Assembly (NCBI GenBank): GCA_003313425.1
Contig: NHZP01000046.1
Span: 124,001 to 188,000, forward strand
Source: Pseudopyrenochaeta lycopersici
Lineage: Eukaryota > Ascomycota > Dothideomycetes > Pleosporales > Pseudopyrenochaetaceae
Direction of reading: 5' to 3'
DNA length: 64,000 nt
The notes under the pieces are model-generated. The model was not told where the DNA came from. It did not search any database and saw only the letters and a program-made list of their open reading frames with translations. A program made the translations under genes and the position numbers. This document shows positions 51,831 to 62,530 of the stretch, piece after piece. The stretch's first letter is position 1; every line of letters starts with the position of its first letter.

Positions 51831-53540
51831 CTTCAGCACAAGCACTCCAACCACGTCATCAATGAACACCGCTTACACCATGGCCGTGGCTGAATCTGAT
51901 AGCTCACTCCTACAAAGGCAGTGACTGGGAACCTAGACTTGATGCACATCAATGTAGGAAACAATATAGTCGCAAAGTCTATTGGCTATCCCTATTATTC
52001 AATGTTCAGCGGGATGTGCTTTCTCCATTCATACGATTTTGCTGTTTGCCTGTCAAGCGACGCATCGGCGAGTCGGCTAGCTGTGCCATGTGGATAGCTG
52101 CGACCTCTGGTGTGCGAGGCTAGAGCCCCTCCGATCCAGTATCAACGAGATGGCGTTGGCAACGGCTACCGTCAACGGGGCCGGCGTAAAAGGTACCCAT
52201 ATCAACGCCAGTCTATCTTTACCGCCCAGTAGAGGTTCTGACTGCAATAAAGCTTTAACGCACCCTTTGTTGAAATGCTATACCACGCTAACATGCCATG
52301 CATTCTTTCGTTTCCGTTATCAAACCGCTGAGTTGTTGTTAGTTCGCTTACACATCCTTCTCCAAAGTATGGCCAAAACTACTTCGTCAGTCTCACTCGT
52401 TGAGTGCGTGTTAGTGATGGTAGACTACTCTGACTGTCTGCGGATGACACAACTTGAGCGCTATTGAGATTAATATGGTTAAAGATAAAACAAAGCGGGC
52501 CGTAGGCTGTGACTTGCGCATGCTTCACAAGCCAGGAGACTGATTCGGCTTTCGTGTAGCCATCAAATCTCAACAACGATCAAGCATGAAGCCGATGGAA
52601 GACATCTATCGCCATTCAAGATGTAAGTTTCCCTTCGTCCCGTCCCGTCTTCTGCTTTCAACCAAATGATCACCTGCATTTCTCTCCAGGTCCGTCATCG
52701 TTGTTTCTATCACCCCTGGATCTCTTCAAGGCACCTCTCTCTCTTAGGCTTCTCTAAAGACTGAGATAACCTACACGGTCTGGCTGTCTGGATACGCGGC
52801 TCATCGATTCATAGCCAGCGCTCTGGACCGCCGTCGATGCAAATCTTGGTGTAGTGATTGCAACCTTGCCATTTTTACGCCAATATCTGAACATGATCGG
52901 GCATAGGCCTTCCACCCGGCATATGAATGAATCCTCAGCAAAACCAGCCCCTAAGACTGGCAAGTTTACGCAATATGGCTTTCGTCAGTCTGAATTGGAA
53001 GGGTCAACGACCGTAGATAGCAAGGGTGGCATCGAGCTAGCGGGGGACGGTGGAAATAGCTAAATGGGTGCGAAGCTAGCATTTCTAATTAGCAGAGCGA
53101 TTGCTTGGTTCCTTTTAGCAAAGCGGTTATGTCTGATGGATTGGGATAGTATTGTATGATAACCATAGTGAAACTATATGGATTTTTGACCAGCGATTGA
53201 CATGAATGAATTGAACCCGTGACTGCCAATCTAGGGGTAGGTGGATGCCCGCGGTCCGAGTAGGATAGAATCAATCAATCAATCACCAACTAACCAAGAC
53301 ATGGTCCGCGAGACTATCAAATTTGCACGCAGAACGTGGAGGCTAAACCCATCATCTGAAGTTTAAATGCGCATAGACATAGTGGTCCTAGGGCGGGAGA
53401 GACATGACAGAGTTCACAAAGAAGTCTAAATGGGGATGGGCTGAGGAATGAGGCTTTGGTCCCAATGCAAATTAGGCTAGATGACAGGCTTAGTTAGACG
53501 TGGGGCTACATAGGGCGAAAATCCCTGCACAGCCAAATGG

Positions 53541-53574
<34 letters not shown>

Positions 53575-53920
53575 ATCACCAACATGAGGAACTCTTACTC
53601 CCTATTTTGTATGGGTAATAGGCCATACGCGAAAGCGCCGGGCTCATAACCTTTCAAAACTTGGGGGGGTGTAAGAGTTAACTAACAAGTTGTCCCTTGT
53701 TGGGATTACATAAACAGACAGACCCCTGCTAGCGCCATCTTTATATGTAGCACTCAACCGACTAGATCTGATGGACACCTCGGACAATAATGAAGACAAT
53801 ACCTATCATGTCGATAGTCTCCTCTCCTCATCGTGCCGAAGAGCCTATAAGTCCAACATCCCTCAGAAGTCTCCGGAATTTAGCGTCGCAAGGGCAAATA
53901 CATGCCGCACGCCCATGTCA
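51831..53920. other. Gene-poor stretch
   Basis: Short open frames lack motifs. A tRNA-like B-box string at about 53210 was rejected. The only structured element is the ATC microsatellite. Confidence 0.45.
53541..53574 (+). repeat. (ATC)11 microsatellite
   Basis: About eleven perfect ATC triplets followed by AATCACC. Confidence 0.95.
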
Positions 53921-53924
53921 CATG

Positions 53925-54015
53925 ACCTCTTATATGAGTACTCGTGATTATATGAGTGTAGTACTCACGATGCCTTGCTTATGTGAGTGTAGTACTCACG
54001 GGCCTAATACTCACG
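53925..54015. repeat. Palindromic GTAGTACTCACG tandem motif
   Basis: Four related copies of a unit containing GAGTGTAGTACTCACG or a shortened form lie within 90 bp. Each unit is itself nearly palindromic (GAGT...ACTC) and could form hairpins. Confidence 0.65.
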
Positions 54016-54240
54016 TAGTACATAGGGTGTGCGGCTGAGCGACGCTGACGATACAACCCCAAGCACATAGCCCCAAGCGCCCATCGACCGCCAGATTGTA
54101 GCCTGCTCGATGTGTTCTGTAAATGCACAGAATACAAGATCAAGAGACATGTACTGCTGCTCTATGCTTCCTGCCTCTTTACGATACCACGCTTGCATCA
54201 CAATCCAACTCGACCAGCATTTTCTCTATGCAGTGGCACG

Positions 54241-54556
54241 ATGCGCCTTCTGAAGCGCCTACCAGGCGGCGACTTCCAACTGACATCTTTCAACAATGAC
54301 CACCCTCCTCCGTATGCCATCCTATCGCACACCTGGAACGAAGAACAGAAAGTCACATACAATGAGCTGGTGGCCGGTACTGGCTAGGACAAGACTGGCT
54401 ACAACAAGATTCGCTTCTGTTGCGACCAGGCTGCAGCGGATGGCCTGGAGTACTTCCGGGTATACACGTGCTGTATCGACAAGTCTACCAGCGACGAGCT
54501 TAGTACTGCCATCAACTCTATGTTCCGATAGTACCAGCGTGCATCCAAGTGCCGAT
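54241..54556 (+). pseudogene. HET-domain pseudogene
   Basis: ATG 54241 begins MRLLKRLPGGDFQLTSF, then YAILSHTWNEEQKVTYNEL. A TAG stop (54385-54387) follows, then GYNKIRFCCDQAAADGLEYF and TCCIDKS. Another TAG (near 54528) stands where the family has Trp in MFRWYQRA, and a TGA comes soon after. These are the first two HET signature blocks. The gene is cut at about 54556 by the reverse-oriented hAT fragment. It cannot make a functional protein. Confidence 0.85.
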
Positions 54557-54750
54557 GAGCGCCTGAGAAGGCCTTTCCTGGCTCTGCTGATTCGGACGGG
54601 ATAGAGAGTATGTCGATAGCCATGCGGCTAAGCCGTGGATACTGCTTACGCTGCTCGATACGTGACCACCATAGAAGTATGAGACTCAAGGTGATGTAAC
54701 TGAGGTCGAGTTGAGAATCAAAGAAACCTTTTCTGAAGGATAACAGGCTG
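54543..54750 (-). pseudogene. hAT transposase C-terminal dimerisation fragment
   Basis: The minus frame LILLWWSRIEQRKQYPRLSR then MAIDILSIPSESAEPGKAFS matches the hAT dimerisation motif (YPxLSxMAxDILSIPxxSAExERxFS). It is fused to the 3' cut end of the HET pseudogene and probably marks the event that truncated it. It does not join the hAT at 41-43 kb. Confidence 0.75.
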
Positions 54751-54806
54751 TGATTCATCATACCCAGGTAGCGCCGGCAAACAGTGAAGGACACATAGCG
54801 TTAGTA

Positions 54807-55892
54807 CTAGCGCGCTTGTCCGTGTTCGCAGCGACTGCTGGCCTCCGAGCACCTTTGGGTACCGATTTGGCGGCCCTTAGGATACTGGTTACTTTCAAGC
54901 TCGGCTGCCTCTGAAGTTTCACCGGTCCCTAACTCCGCGACATAGCCAGACTCGTCGGCCACTATACGACCAACTGGGACAGCTTGATATTGAAAGACGA
55001 TTCCATCCCTCTCAAAGGTCTGGCCTGAGCTGCTACCCTGATAATTGTCTCCTACCGTTTGTGTGCTGGGCTCAACCGCCACCACGTCAGGGGCGGGTAG
55101 CTCCGACTTTCCATCTATATAGGGCCGTAGCTCAGAGTCGGTCTTAGGACTTGCTCGCTCTTTGACAATGCCGGGATTCTGGAACATGAGAACGGAGATG
55201 TAGGCGCTGAGAAGACTGGTCGATTGAAAAATCAGCAATTAATCTCTCTCTCTTTACAGGAGGATGAGCACTTACACTGCGATGGCACAGAAGGGAATGA
55301 GGCTAATGATAATCTTGTCGAAATTGCAGAACGGGTAAATAGACTGGCATAAGCTCTCCGCTGGCGTATTGGGGGGCCACAAATCGATATGCTGGTGCGC
55401 AAACACCCCCGTGTATATCACGAACCCCAGCCAGAAGGCAGCCCAAAATATCTCCAGCGATAGTAGTAATCGCCTCCAAGCACGGCGGACTCGATAGAGC
55501 TCGATGAAATGTATAAGCGCCGTAAACAGATTAAAACCGCCAAATACGGCGCCCGGATATCTGAGGCTTGGTTAGTTTCGGCGACGAATAAGATTAAGCG
55601 TCTCTCAAGCTTACAAGAAGTTGGCCAAATCCGGCAGGTCTCCGTAGCTCGCAAATTCTTTGGCTAAGAGGCCAAACTCGAGGGCACAGAGGAAGATTAT
55701 AATGATCGAGTTGCCGGCCTGGACGGCAAAGAGCCAGGAAAGCCGCTTGCGACTTTGCGGCAATAGCATAAATGACATGGCGACAACTTTAAGGCAAAAT
55801 AGAGAACTCCAAACATAGTCTGGAGAGAGTGAGGGGTCCAATGGTTAAGAGTTGTTAGTACGGATAAGGTCCCTAGCCCTTGTCCAGGCACT
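54807..55892 (-). CDS. Multi-pass membrane protein, 5' end unresolved
   Basis: Minus-strand exons: ending at 55892 (5' unresolved), 55819-55615, 55560-55276 and 55215-54807. The introns are 72, 54 and 60 bp with GT-AG ends and matching phases. The protein reads FTAIITLFNYVWSSLFCLK, FAVQAGNSIIIIFLCALEFG, AVFGGFNLFTALIHFIELYR, LSLEIFWAAFWLGFVIYTGV and IISLIPFCAIAVLLSAYISV. That makes about five or six hydrophobic helices, followed by a 120-residue hydrophilic, acidic cytoplasmic tail. The layout resembles MARVEL-like or other small tetraspan membrane proteins, but I cannot name the family. The frame is intact across three introns, suggesting a functional gene. Confidence 0.65.
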
Positions 55893-56309
55893 AAACAGGG
55901 TGATTATGGCTGTGAATTTGTCTGCGACAAAGCATAACCACTATACCCCCCCCCCTCGGTAGAGAGTAGCACGATTATTTGGCTGCTCAAATGCGGGATT
56001 CAGTGGACAACTTGGCAGCTACAGGTTTATATTTATCTGTGGCTGAGTATTAAAAGGGCACGGACAGTTTTCCGAGGTGCAAGGAATCAACTTTGTCTCA
56101 CCGTGTATTTTCTGCCACCAATCAAATCATTCTGCCCTTACAAACTAAACCTTGCGAGTGAGGGCGGTGCGACAAAGTTAATTTCCTGCGCCTCTACAGG
56201 CGAAACGCGTCCCGATCCACGAGGGCTAATTCCATTTATAATATGCGCTCGGACCCCCCGTTGCCAGGTGACCTCTATTCACACCAAAACCCCTTTTGAA
56301 AGGCTATAA
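55893..56309. other. Intergenic with a poly-C tract
   Basis: Contains a C run near 55946-55957 and is otherwise unassigned. It may include the first exon of the membrane-protein gene. Confidence 0.4.
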
Positions 56310-56884
56310 AGTTAGACTGGGCTTTCACTAGCCATCAATCCTAACGAGGTGCTGGATAGATTGGGTGCGATCACGATCGACATCCCACCACCATCTGAGC
56401 CCTCATCTTCCTCAACAAATTCAGTAACTAACTGTCAGATAAAATGCTGAAATGCGCTTTTCAGAAATTGATGATTGCGATGATGTGTTAATCATGATTG
56501 TGTTCCTCTTCGTTCTGTATCTACTGTGTACTCTTGCCTTTTATACTTCCGGAACTTCCGTCGTATCGGCCCTACTATTTTGCCTACTACTGGCATTGCC
56601 TGGTAGAGTAGCATGTATCTGATACTAACACACCTAAAACGGTGCGACAGATTGAGAAGCAGCAGAGAGCTGTAAGACGCCGACAACATGAGCTTCAGCG
56701 ACGATCTACGTCGCCTACGATAGTGGCAATGAGAAAGATGGCAAAGAGTGCCAAGTTGGCGTTACAAGCGACGGCGATTATAGCAGAGGAACTCAAGCGT
56801 GCACAGGCTCAGAATGCTAAAGTAGTTAAAAAGCGCAACATTAAAGTCACGTCGAAAGTGGCCTTTCTTCACACGCAGATCTAA
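56310..56884 (+). pseudogene. pogo-like transposase C-terminus interrupted by a MITE
   Basis: Before the insertion the frame reads INPNEVLDRLGAITIDIPPP and ends SSSTNSVTN. After it: VRQIEKQQRAVRRRQHELQR, MAKSAKLALQATAIIAEELK and KVVKKRNIKV. The reverse copy at 60240-60740 joins these parts without a gap (TNLVTNTPKMVRQIEKQQ), proving the interruption. It encodes only the post-catalytic basic coiled-coil tail. Confidence 0.75.
56433..56623 (+). mobile_element. 191-bp MITE with 6-bp target duplication
   Basis: It starts TGTCAGATAAAATGC and ends GCATGTATCTGAT, sharing an inverted TCAGATA core at both ends. It is flanked by ACTAAC on both sides (56427-56432 and 56624-56629). The unoccupied site is visible in the homologous sequence near 60540. 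A partial second copy lies at 33610-33716. Confidence 0.8.
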
Positions 56885-57712
56885 GTTTAGAAGCTTACAT
56901 GTCTTACTCCGCCATTTCGAGTATTGCTTGCGAAGCGCCGCAACAACTGATCACTGCTGGTCTCCGTTTCCTATTTTTCGTCCTTTAAAAGTGTGAAACT
57001 TGTTGTCAAGCATGTGGCCAGGGCAGGCTGCGACCAGTGGCCATCGCACCTCTTAACGTTGACCAGCGTTGTGATTAAAAGGAGAAAATAGGGAACAAAA
57101 ATCAAACAATCACGTTCATCATCAAAAATTCATCAAAGATCAAGCCAAATAGTCCTTGAATCTCACAGCAGGGCTCTTGGCCGCCCAGGCCCTTCCTACC
57201 CACTCCAATATCACCGTTACTGGCCGCGGAGTCCGCAGTCCACAAAATATGGCGACGAACCTAGCGGCTTTACAGCGCCAGATGATTCACAATATGATTA
57301 TAAGTAATGAGCTTACTGCTAGTGCAGTGGCGACGCAAGCCGAGGCCATGGCAGCTCCAATCGTTGCTTCGAAAGCGGCTCCAATCGAATCCTACCATCA
57401 CACCGACTAGGCAAAGCGCTAGCTCTGAGACGACAGTCGCTGATAGCTAATCCGGCTGCAAGGCACTGGAACAGGTATATAGGCCAGTTCTCCCCTCCTC
57501 CAAATCCCTTTCAGCTCCTCGCGTCTTCTCGTTACTTTCTTAAAAACAGATATGCCGAAGCAGCCTCATCCGAAGATAAACGCCCAACGGCCATCCCCGA
57601 TTCGCAGACCGGTCGGGGAGAACTTAAGCGCTCCACTAGATACGATCAACTCCACCTCCTTACAGTCAGCATCTCAAGCCGACCACTTCCGACAATAGTG
57701 CCGTGACCAGAA
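56885..57712. other. Intergenic
   Basis: One small frame at 57552-57698 (48 codons, starting MPKQPHPKINAQRPSP) is possible but unsupported. Nothing else is seen. Confidence 0.35.
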
Positions 57713-59300
57713 CTACCTCCCGTGGCCGCTTGGATACATTCCGTCATTACACTCTGTCCGTATCGGATTGTGAGGCAGTTCGGCCGGAATCGAATTGTAT
57801 GGTGACTCAGTCCACATCGAATTGTATGGTAACACTGTTGGCACCGGGGTATGCATCATCTCGACTGGGAGCTGGTTCGGATCATTTGGTATTTCGCCCG
57901 CGCGTCTGTGGGAGTTGCGAGACCTGCTAAGGAAAAATACGGAGCCGAGGAGGACAAGGAACGCGACTGACGCTCCAATGCCAATGCCAACCTTTGCACC
58001 TGTCGTGAGAGTCTGCAAAGAGTAGAGACGTTAGCATGAATTTGAATCGTTGGGGAGGCATCTCACCTCTTGTGCTGTAGGCGTCACAAAAGAAGACGGA
58101 GAGGGAATTGTAGTGGAAGAGGAGTTGTCAGGTCTTGCAGCTGTGTTATTTAGGTCGAGTGCACTGGCAGGGCAACGTTAGCGTGGAAACTCCATAATGG
58201 ACAGGCAATCGAGGAAATGGGTCCCTACTGATCAATCAGATGAATGACCCCGGTTGATATCATAAAGTCTGGGCTAATGATTTTGGCATCGTTCACGAAA
58301 ATGGACCCATTCAAAACAGTGATGGTCAGGACGCTGCCTTGCATTGACTTCAGCTTCGCACCATCGGTCAAAAGCGGCGAATATAGCACTTGGCCTTGGA
58401 TAAAATGGTACCCTTGGTATGCAAAGGCGACGTCTTGGGGCACTGCCGCGGCATCGAACGTGCTAGAGTTTGGAGCGAAACTTGATTGTGATCAGTAAAT
58501 AGGAGCCACAAAATGGAGTGCGTTGGGCGAACATACAACGTCCAGTCCTTCTTTGGCCCTACAATACCAACAAGAGCCGGATCTGGGGAAGTCTGAATCA
58601 GAACTGAGAGGAGACCAGAAAGTTCTGGAACTTCCCTCGCAGTCGTTGGCGCATCAATCGGGATGGTGAGAACGGTATCGATGATGTGTATCACCCCTGT
58701 CGCTGTTCCGACGTAGGCAATGTCCTAGCAAAGGCCTGAGTCGCAATAAAGTGAGGCAACAGGAAGATGAATCTTACACCTCTAATTACCTTCGAAGACT
58801 TCTTCAGACCAGAGTAGAACACGATGCCACCGTCGGGCGAGATGGCCTCGACTCGTTGTCCGTCAGTGATGTTTGCATACGTTGGATCTGACAGTAGCGT
58901 AGGGATGAACCGAGGACTCTTCGTGAACTGATTCTGGGAGTTGAGACCCTTCAGAATGTGATACGAGAGTAATGCACTGAATGCTGCCTCGTCTTTTGCA
59001 GCCCCGATAGCGTTGAGGTATGTCGTAAATGCAGCATTGGATGGAGCGAGGACTACTCAAGAATCAGTGATGGAGAAGATTTCAAAGTCCGGTTCTCCAT
59101 TTTGGGTGCTCACTGGTGACATTTCCCAGCTCTACCTGAGATAATATGGAGGGATGTTGCTTCATGTACTCTGTGAACACACTCAGTTGAGCTTGACTAG
59201 ATAGTATCGATGTAAGGTTATAGCGTGAAGGGAGATTTTGGGCCATAGTCAGCGTAGCGAACCAAAAGAAACCATACAGGAACAGCTTTATCCTCGCCAT
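57713..59300 (-). CDS. Fasciclin (FAS1) domain cell-surface protein
   Basis: Six exons keep one frame: 59300-59114, 59055-58778, 58724-58537, 58480-58229, 58133-58067 and 58012-57713, giving 423 residues. A signal peptide (ARIKLFLYGFFWFATLTMA) leads into two FAS1 domains. The first has IVLAPSNAAF and YVGTATGVIHIIDTVL, the second WTFFAPNSSTFDAAAV and STGVIHLID. A Ser/Thr-rich stalk, one transmembrane helix (IGIGASVAFLVLLGSVFFL) and a cytoplasmic tail follow. FAS1 proteins mediate adhesion at the cell wall or membrane. All junctions are GT-AG with matching phases, and no damage is seen. Confidence 0.88.
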
Positions 59301-59884
59301 TGTGATGATGCTGCTCGATGACGGTGATGAGCTGGACGACGGGGAAGTCTACCCGACATGCACCAAAATACGCTTCCCGTGATGCAATTGTGGAAAGTTC
59401 CGTATTCGAGCGCTCGGAGTGGCTGGGGGCCAATTATTCGGTGGATGTATCGGTGCCAAGCGTATTGGCTGGAGGCTGTTGCTGGGGCTGAGACTGTGTC
59501 GCTGATGCAAGCTCTGGACACATTTGGGGTGTGGGCGTCAACGCCTGATGAGTCCCAGCGACCAATCATAAAACAATTAACATAACGTCCGTCCCTGTGT
59601 AGCGAGCCACCCTGCCCCCGCCAGTGCTTTTCATCATAACAAAACCAACAGCAATCAACAGGCGTAAAATATCTCGGAATAGACACCTTGGGTCCTAAGC
59701 TTTGTCTGTGCTTGATATCTTCTACAGAAAACTCCTGCCTACCCAGTAATACCATATTTCACTGCCGGCACCTGCGACAGTGTCACTTCGGACAGCCTCG
59801 GATCTACTGGAGGGTTTGTGCATCTCGTCCAAAATTTGTCAAGCTGTAGATAGATATGTAAAGACTATAGACCGAGCAAATTTT
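59301..59884. other. Upstream region of the fasciclin gene
   Basis: No gene is recognised; it presumably holds the promoter. Frames here are shadows without motifs. Confidence 0.4.
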
Positions 59885-60740
59885 CTAGATATTTGAGCTC
59901 GTTGCGGTTCAGTAGTACCCTAATGCTTCATCAAGTAGGTTGAGAAAGAAAGCCCCCACTTCCTGATTGTAATAGAAAATTGAAAATAGCGTAACGTACT
60001 TTGGCTGCTGCTTTACAAGCGAACCGTTAACACAAGCGAACCGTAGTATCTTTCTTGGCACTGCAAAACCACTACTATTAATAACACTACTACCTAATTT
60101 TATAAAATAATTATATTGCGCAAGATTTCTTAACATGCTGGACAAGTCCTTACGTTATGCCCGGTTAACATACGCTTCCTGCGGTGGCGCGGGGCTTGGC
60201 TTGGAGGCTTAGGTGTCGCATCACTATCCTTACTTTGTGCAGCTTCTAGAAGTGCTACAGCGTCTTGTGATTGCTTAACTGCCTCCTTAAGTGTAAGACT
60301 CTCTCTTTGAGTAATATACTTGACTTTAATGTTGCGCTTTTTAACTACTTTAGCATTCTGAGCCTATGCACGCTTAAGTTCCTCTGCTATAATCGCCGTC
60401 ACTTGTAACGCCAACTTAGCACTCTTTGCCATCTTTCTCATTGCCACTATCGTAGGCGACGTAGATCGTCACTAAAGCTCATGTTGTCGGCGTCTTACAG
60501 CTCTCTGCTGCTTCTCAATCTGTCGCACCATTTTAGGGGTGTTAGTTACTAAATTTGTTAAGGAAGATAAAGGCTCAGATGGTGGTGGGATGTCGATCGT
60601 GATCGCACCATTAGCAGAGTTTGAAACGATGGCATGTGAGAGTGGCGGGGTAGCTAACTCTTCAGCTCCTGCGGAAGTGCTCCTCCGACAGCTTCTTTTA
60701 CTGGTCCCAAAAGTTGTAGAATCACGAGCGTGATTCACAA
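59885..60740 (-). pseudogene. pogo-like transposase tail with element end
   Basis: Reading from 60740 downward gives GAITIDIPPPSEP, PKMVRQIEKQQRAVRRRQHEL, a stop (a change from the sister copy's CAGCGACGA to TAGTGACGA), then AKSAKLALQVTAIIAEELKR, a second stop, KVVKKRNIKVKYITQRESL, KQSQDAVALLEAAQSKDSD, and a terminal basic segment with a possible zinc-binding TGHNVRTCPAC. It ends near 60015-60044 in a pair of ACAAGCGAACCGT motifs 17 bp apart, likely the element terminus. The stops are C-to-T changes. Confidence 0.7.
60015..60044 (+). repeat. Duplicated 13-bp terminal motif, pogo-like element end
   Basis: ACAAGCGAACCGT at 60015-60027 is repeated at 60032-60044, a 17-bp period. The motif and spacing match the AAGCGAAACGCCC pair in the TIRs at 33728 and 33745. 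Confidence 0.75.
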
Positions 60741-60943
60741 GCGAGTGGGCTGCCCCGCATGCACCTCATGGTTGAGGATTCGCGATATTAGCATCGCTGC
60801 TTAGGGTCAAGTCGAAGTACGAGCTGCTCTCCAAGCGGTGCGGATTGCACTAAAGGCTCAGCGGGCTAGCTGATGGCATATAAAGATTATGTCCTCTCAA
60901 GACGCCTCAGCCTAGTTAGTATCGTGTATATTCATCAGGCATA
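60741..60943. other. Promoter region of the Kelch gene
   Basis: About 200 bp before ATG 60944, with ATATAAAG at 60877-60884 as a possible TATA element. Confidence 0.35.
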
Positions 60944-61376
60944 ATGTTGAGTCTTAATAGGTTTCTCTTCTTTTTTTCCTTCATATCATTTTGCATCACT
61001 CAGAAGAACCCATTAAAGGACTTCTGTCGCATACACGGACATCAAACTACAATAGTCGACCGCCGGCTCTACATAGACGGAGGTCTGATCAATTGGTCGC
61101 CTCTCTCAGCAGAATCGATCAACTACACAAGTATGATGCCTGTCAAAGAACCAAGCATACGTATTACGTCTACGCTTACTTATCGCTTCTAGGTACATGG
61201 CTGAGATACGGTAACCTCGATGTAGATAATGAAGGCTTCCCCCAGCAGTACCTCCTAGCAAAGAACGAGTCAGTCCCTTCCGTCCAAGGTGGCATACTCT
61301 GGTCGGACGCCTCGAATAAGGTTATGTATCTGTACGGCGGCGAGTATGGCAATGATAAGCCTGAAGACTTTACCTT
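60944..61376 (+). pseudogene. Kelch-repeat surface protein, N-terminal part
   Basis: ATG 60944 gives a signal peptide (LNRFLFFFSFISFCITQ), then KDFCRIHGHQTTIVDRRLYI and DGGLINW. A 62-bp intron (61131-61192, GTATGA...TCTAG) rejoins in frame to NYTSTWLRYGNLD, SVPSVQGGILWSDASNKVMY and LYGGEYGNDKPEDFTL. This is the start of secreted or membrane-anchored fungal Kelch proteins (first two blades). At about 61377 the sequence changes without a stop into a Tc1-type transposase, so the remaining blades and any membrane anchor are lost. Confidence 0.75.
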
Positions 61377-61764
61377 GGTCTATAGGGATCAAATCCTAGA
61401 GCCTATCGTGAAGCCGTGGTTAGAGAGAGGCGAGGACTTCGTCCTGGAGGAAGATAATGATAGCGGCCACGGCGGAGGTGATTCTAAAAGGATGAATATT
61501 GTTAAGGCCTGGAAGAAGCGGAATAACCTCCAGCACTACTTCAATTGCCCAGGATCTCCAGACCTAGCTCCAATAGAGAACTGCTGGCGCCCTCCGAAGC
61601 AGTTTCTGCAGCGGTTCTCGCACTGGGATGAGCTTGAGACACGTGATCTAGCTATGGAAGGGTGGGAGAAGGTGTCACAGAGGTTCATTAACGAGCAGGT
61701 GGATAGTATGCCTCAAAGGTTGAGAGATTGCATCGCAGTGGACGGTCAAATGACTGGGTGGTGA
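61377..61764 (+). pseudogene. Tc1-like (DDE_3) transposase C-terminal fragment
   Basis: In frame with the Kelch exon: YRDQILEPIVKPWLERGEDF, VLEEDNDSGHG (second catalytic Asp), NLQHYFNCPGSPDLAPIENC (third acidic residue Glu in IENCW), PKQFLQRF and ending QMTGW. It includes the last two catalytic residues but not the first or the HTH domain. It is one continuous frame with the preceding Kelch exon. Confidence 0.8.
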
Positions 61765-62530
61765 CCCTACAACACCAGAAAAACTGCCTGTATAGTAGTT
61801 TCTATAGTAATCTATAGCTTCACGATCGGATCATCAGAATCGCGCTCAAAAAATGAGATTTTGCATGCTGTTTTGGTGGTGGTTTGGTGGGGAGAGGTTG
61901 CGCCAAGGCATTTGTGAGTCGGGGTTTTTTCCGTTAGCGGGTGACCACTCTGTCTCTGCATCTTCAAGATCTACCGCTCTGAACTGTTCAACCTTTTCGT
62001 TAAACCGAAGACGTTTGCCTTCGCCTTGGTCGAGGGTTCGTAAGCCTGGCGCGCGAGGAAAGAAACAATCTGTGGCTTCTTCGCTATATGTACCTCCATG
62101 TTGTATTTGTACTTTGCCAGCCTGCTTCAGTACATGCAAATCTGGCACCAATTTCTGCTGGAGTCATGGCCTTAACAAAGTCAAACCTACCAGATCCTTG
62201 TCAGAATGACGACCTTAGAGTTTTCAGCTGAATTACTCCGATGGTGAAACAGGTATGGTGACGGATGGTTACAGACACAGCACACACCGGAAGAGGTTGT
62301 GTATCTCTACAGGACGGCCTTTAGCGAAATCTTGAACCTGTCAGCTCAGGACTGAATGAAAAGATCAGCTCATGCAGACTGAGAGTTGGCACAGAAACTA
62401 AGGTTTATTTACTTAACGCGTTCTTAACGCGGTTCAAAACTATAATTAACGCGGTATGGTTTAGAGCGATTCTTAATGTGGTTCCACCACGATAGTCATG
62501 TATGATGCTGTCCATATCTCGAGTAGTCGC
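61765..62530. other. Intergenic with a possible regulator fragment
   Basis: A minus frame at 62060-61900 reads KRLRFNEKVEQFRAVDLED, reminiscent of the RRIxFNDxVxQCIAV motif of fungal REG1-type phosphatase regulators. The rest of such a protein is absent, so it is only a possible fragment. At 62410-62480 the string TTAACGCGG recurs several times. Confidence 0.35.

Noticed and set aside
53205..53260. tRNA gene on the minus strand
   Set aside because: GGTTCAATTC resembles a B box, but there is no A box at proper distance and no acceptor-stem pairing.
14000..54600. Starship giant transposon
   Set aside because: Cargo of the right kind (NLR, patatin, ferric reductase, DUF genes) is present, but no DUF3435 tyrosine-recombinase captain is recognisable in the window and no long-range terminal repeats were seen.
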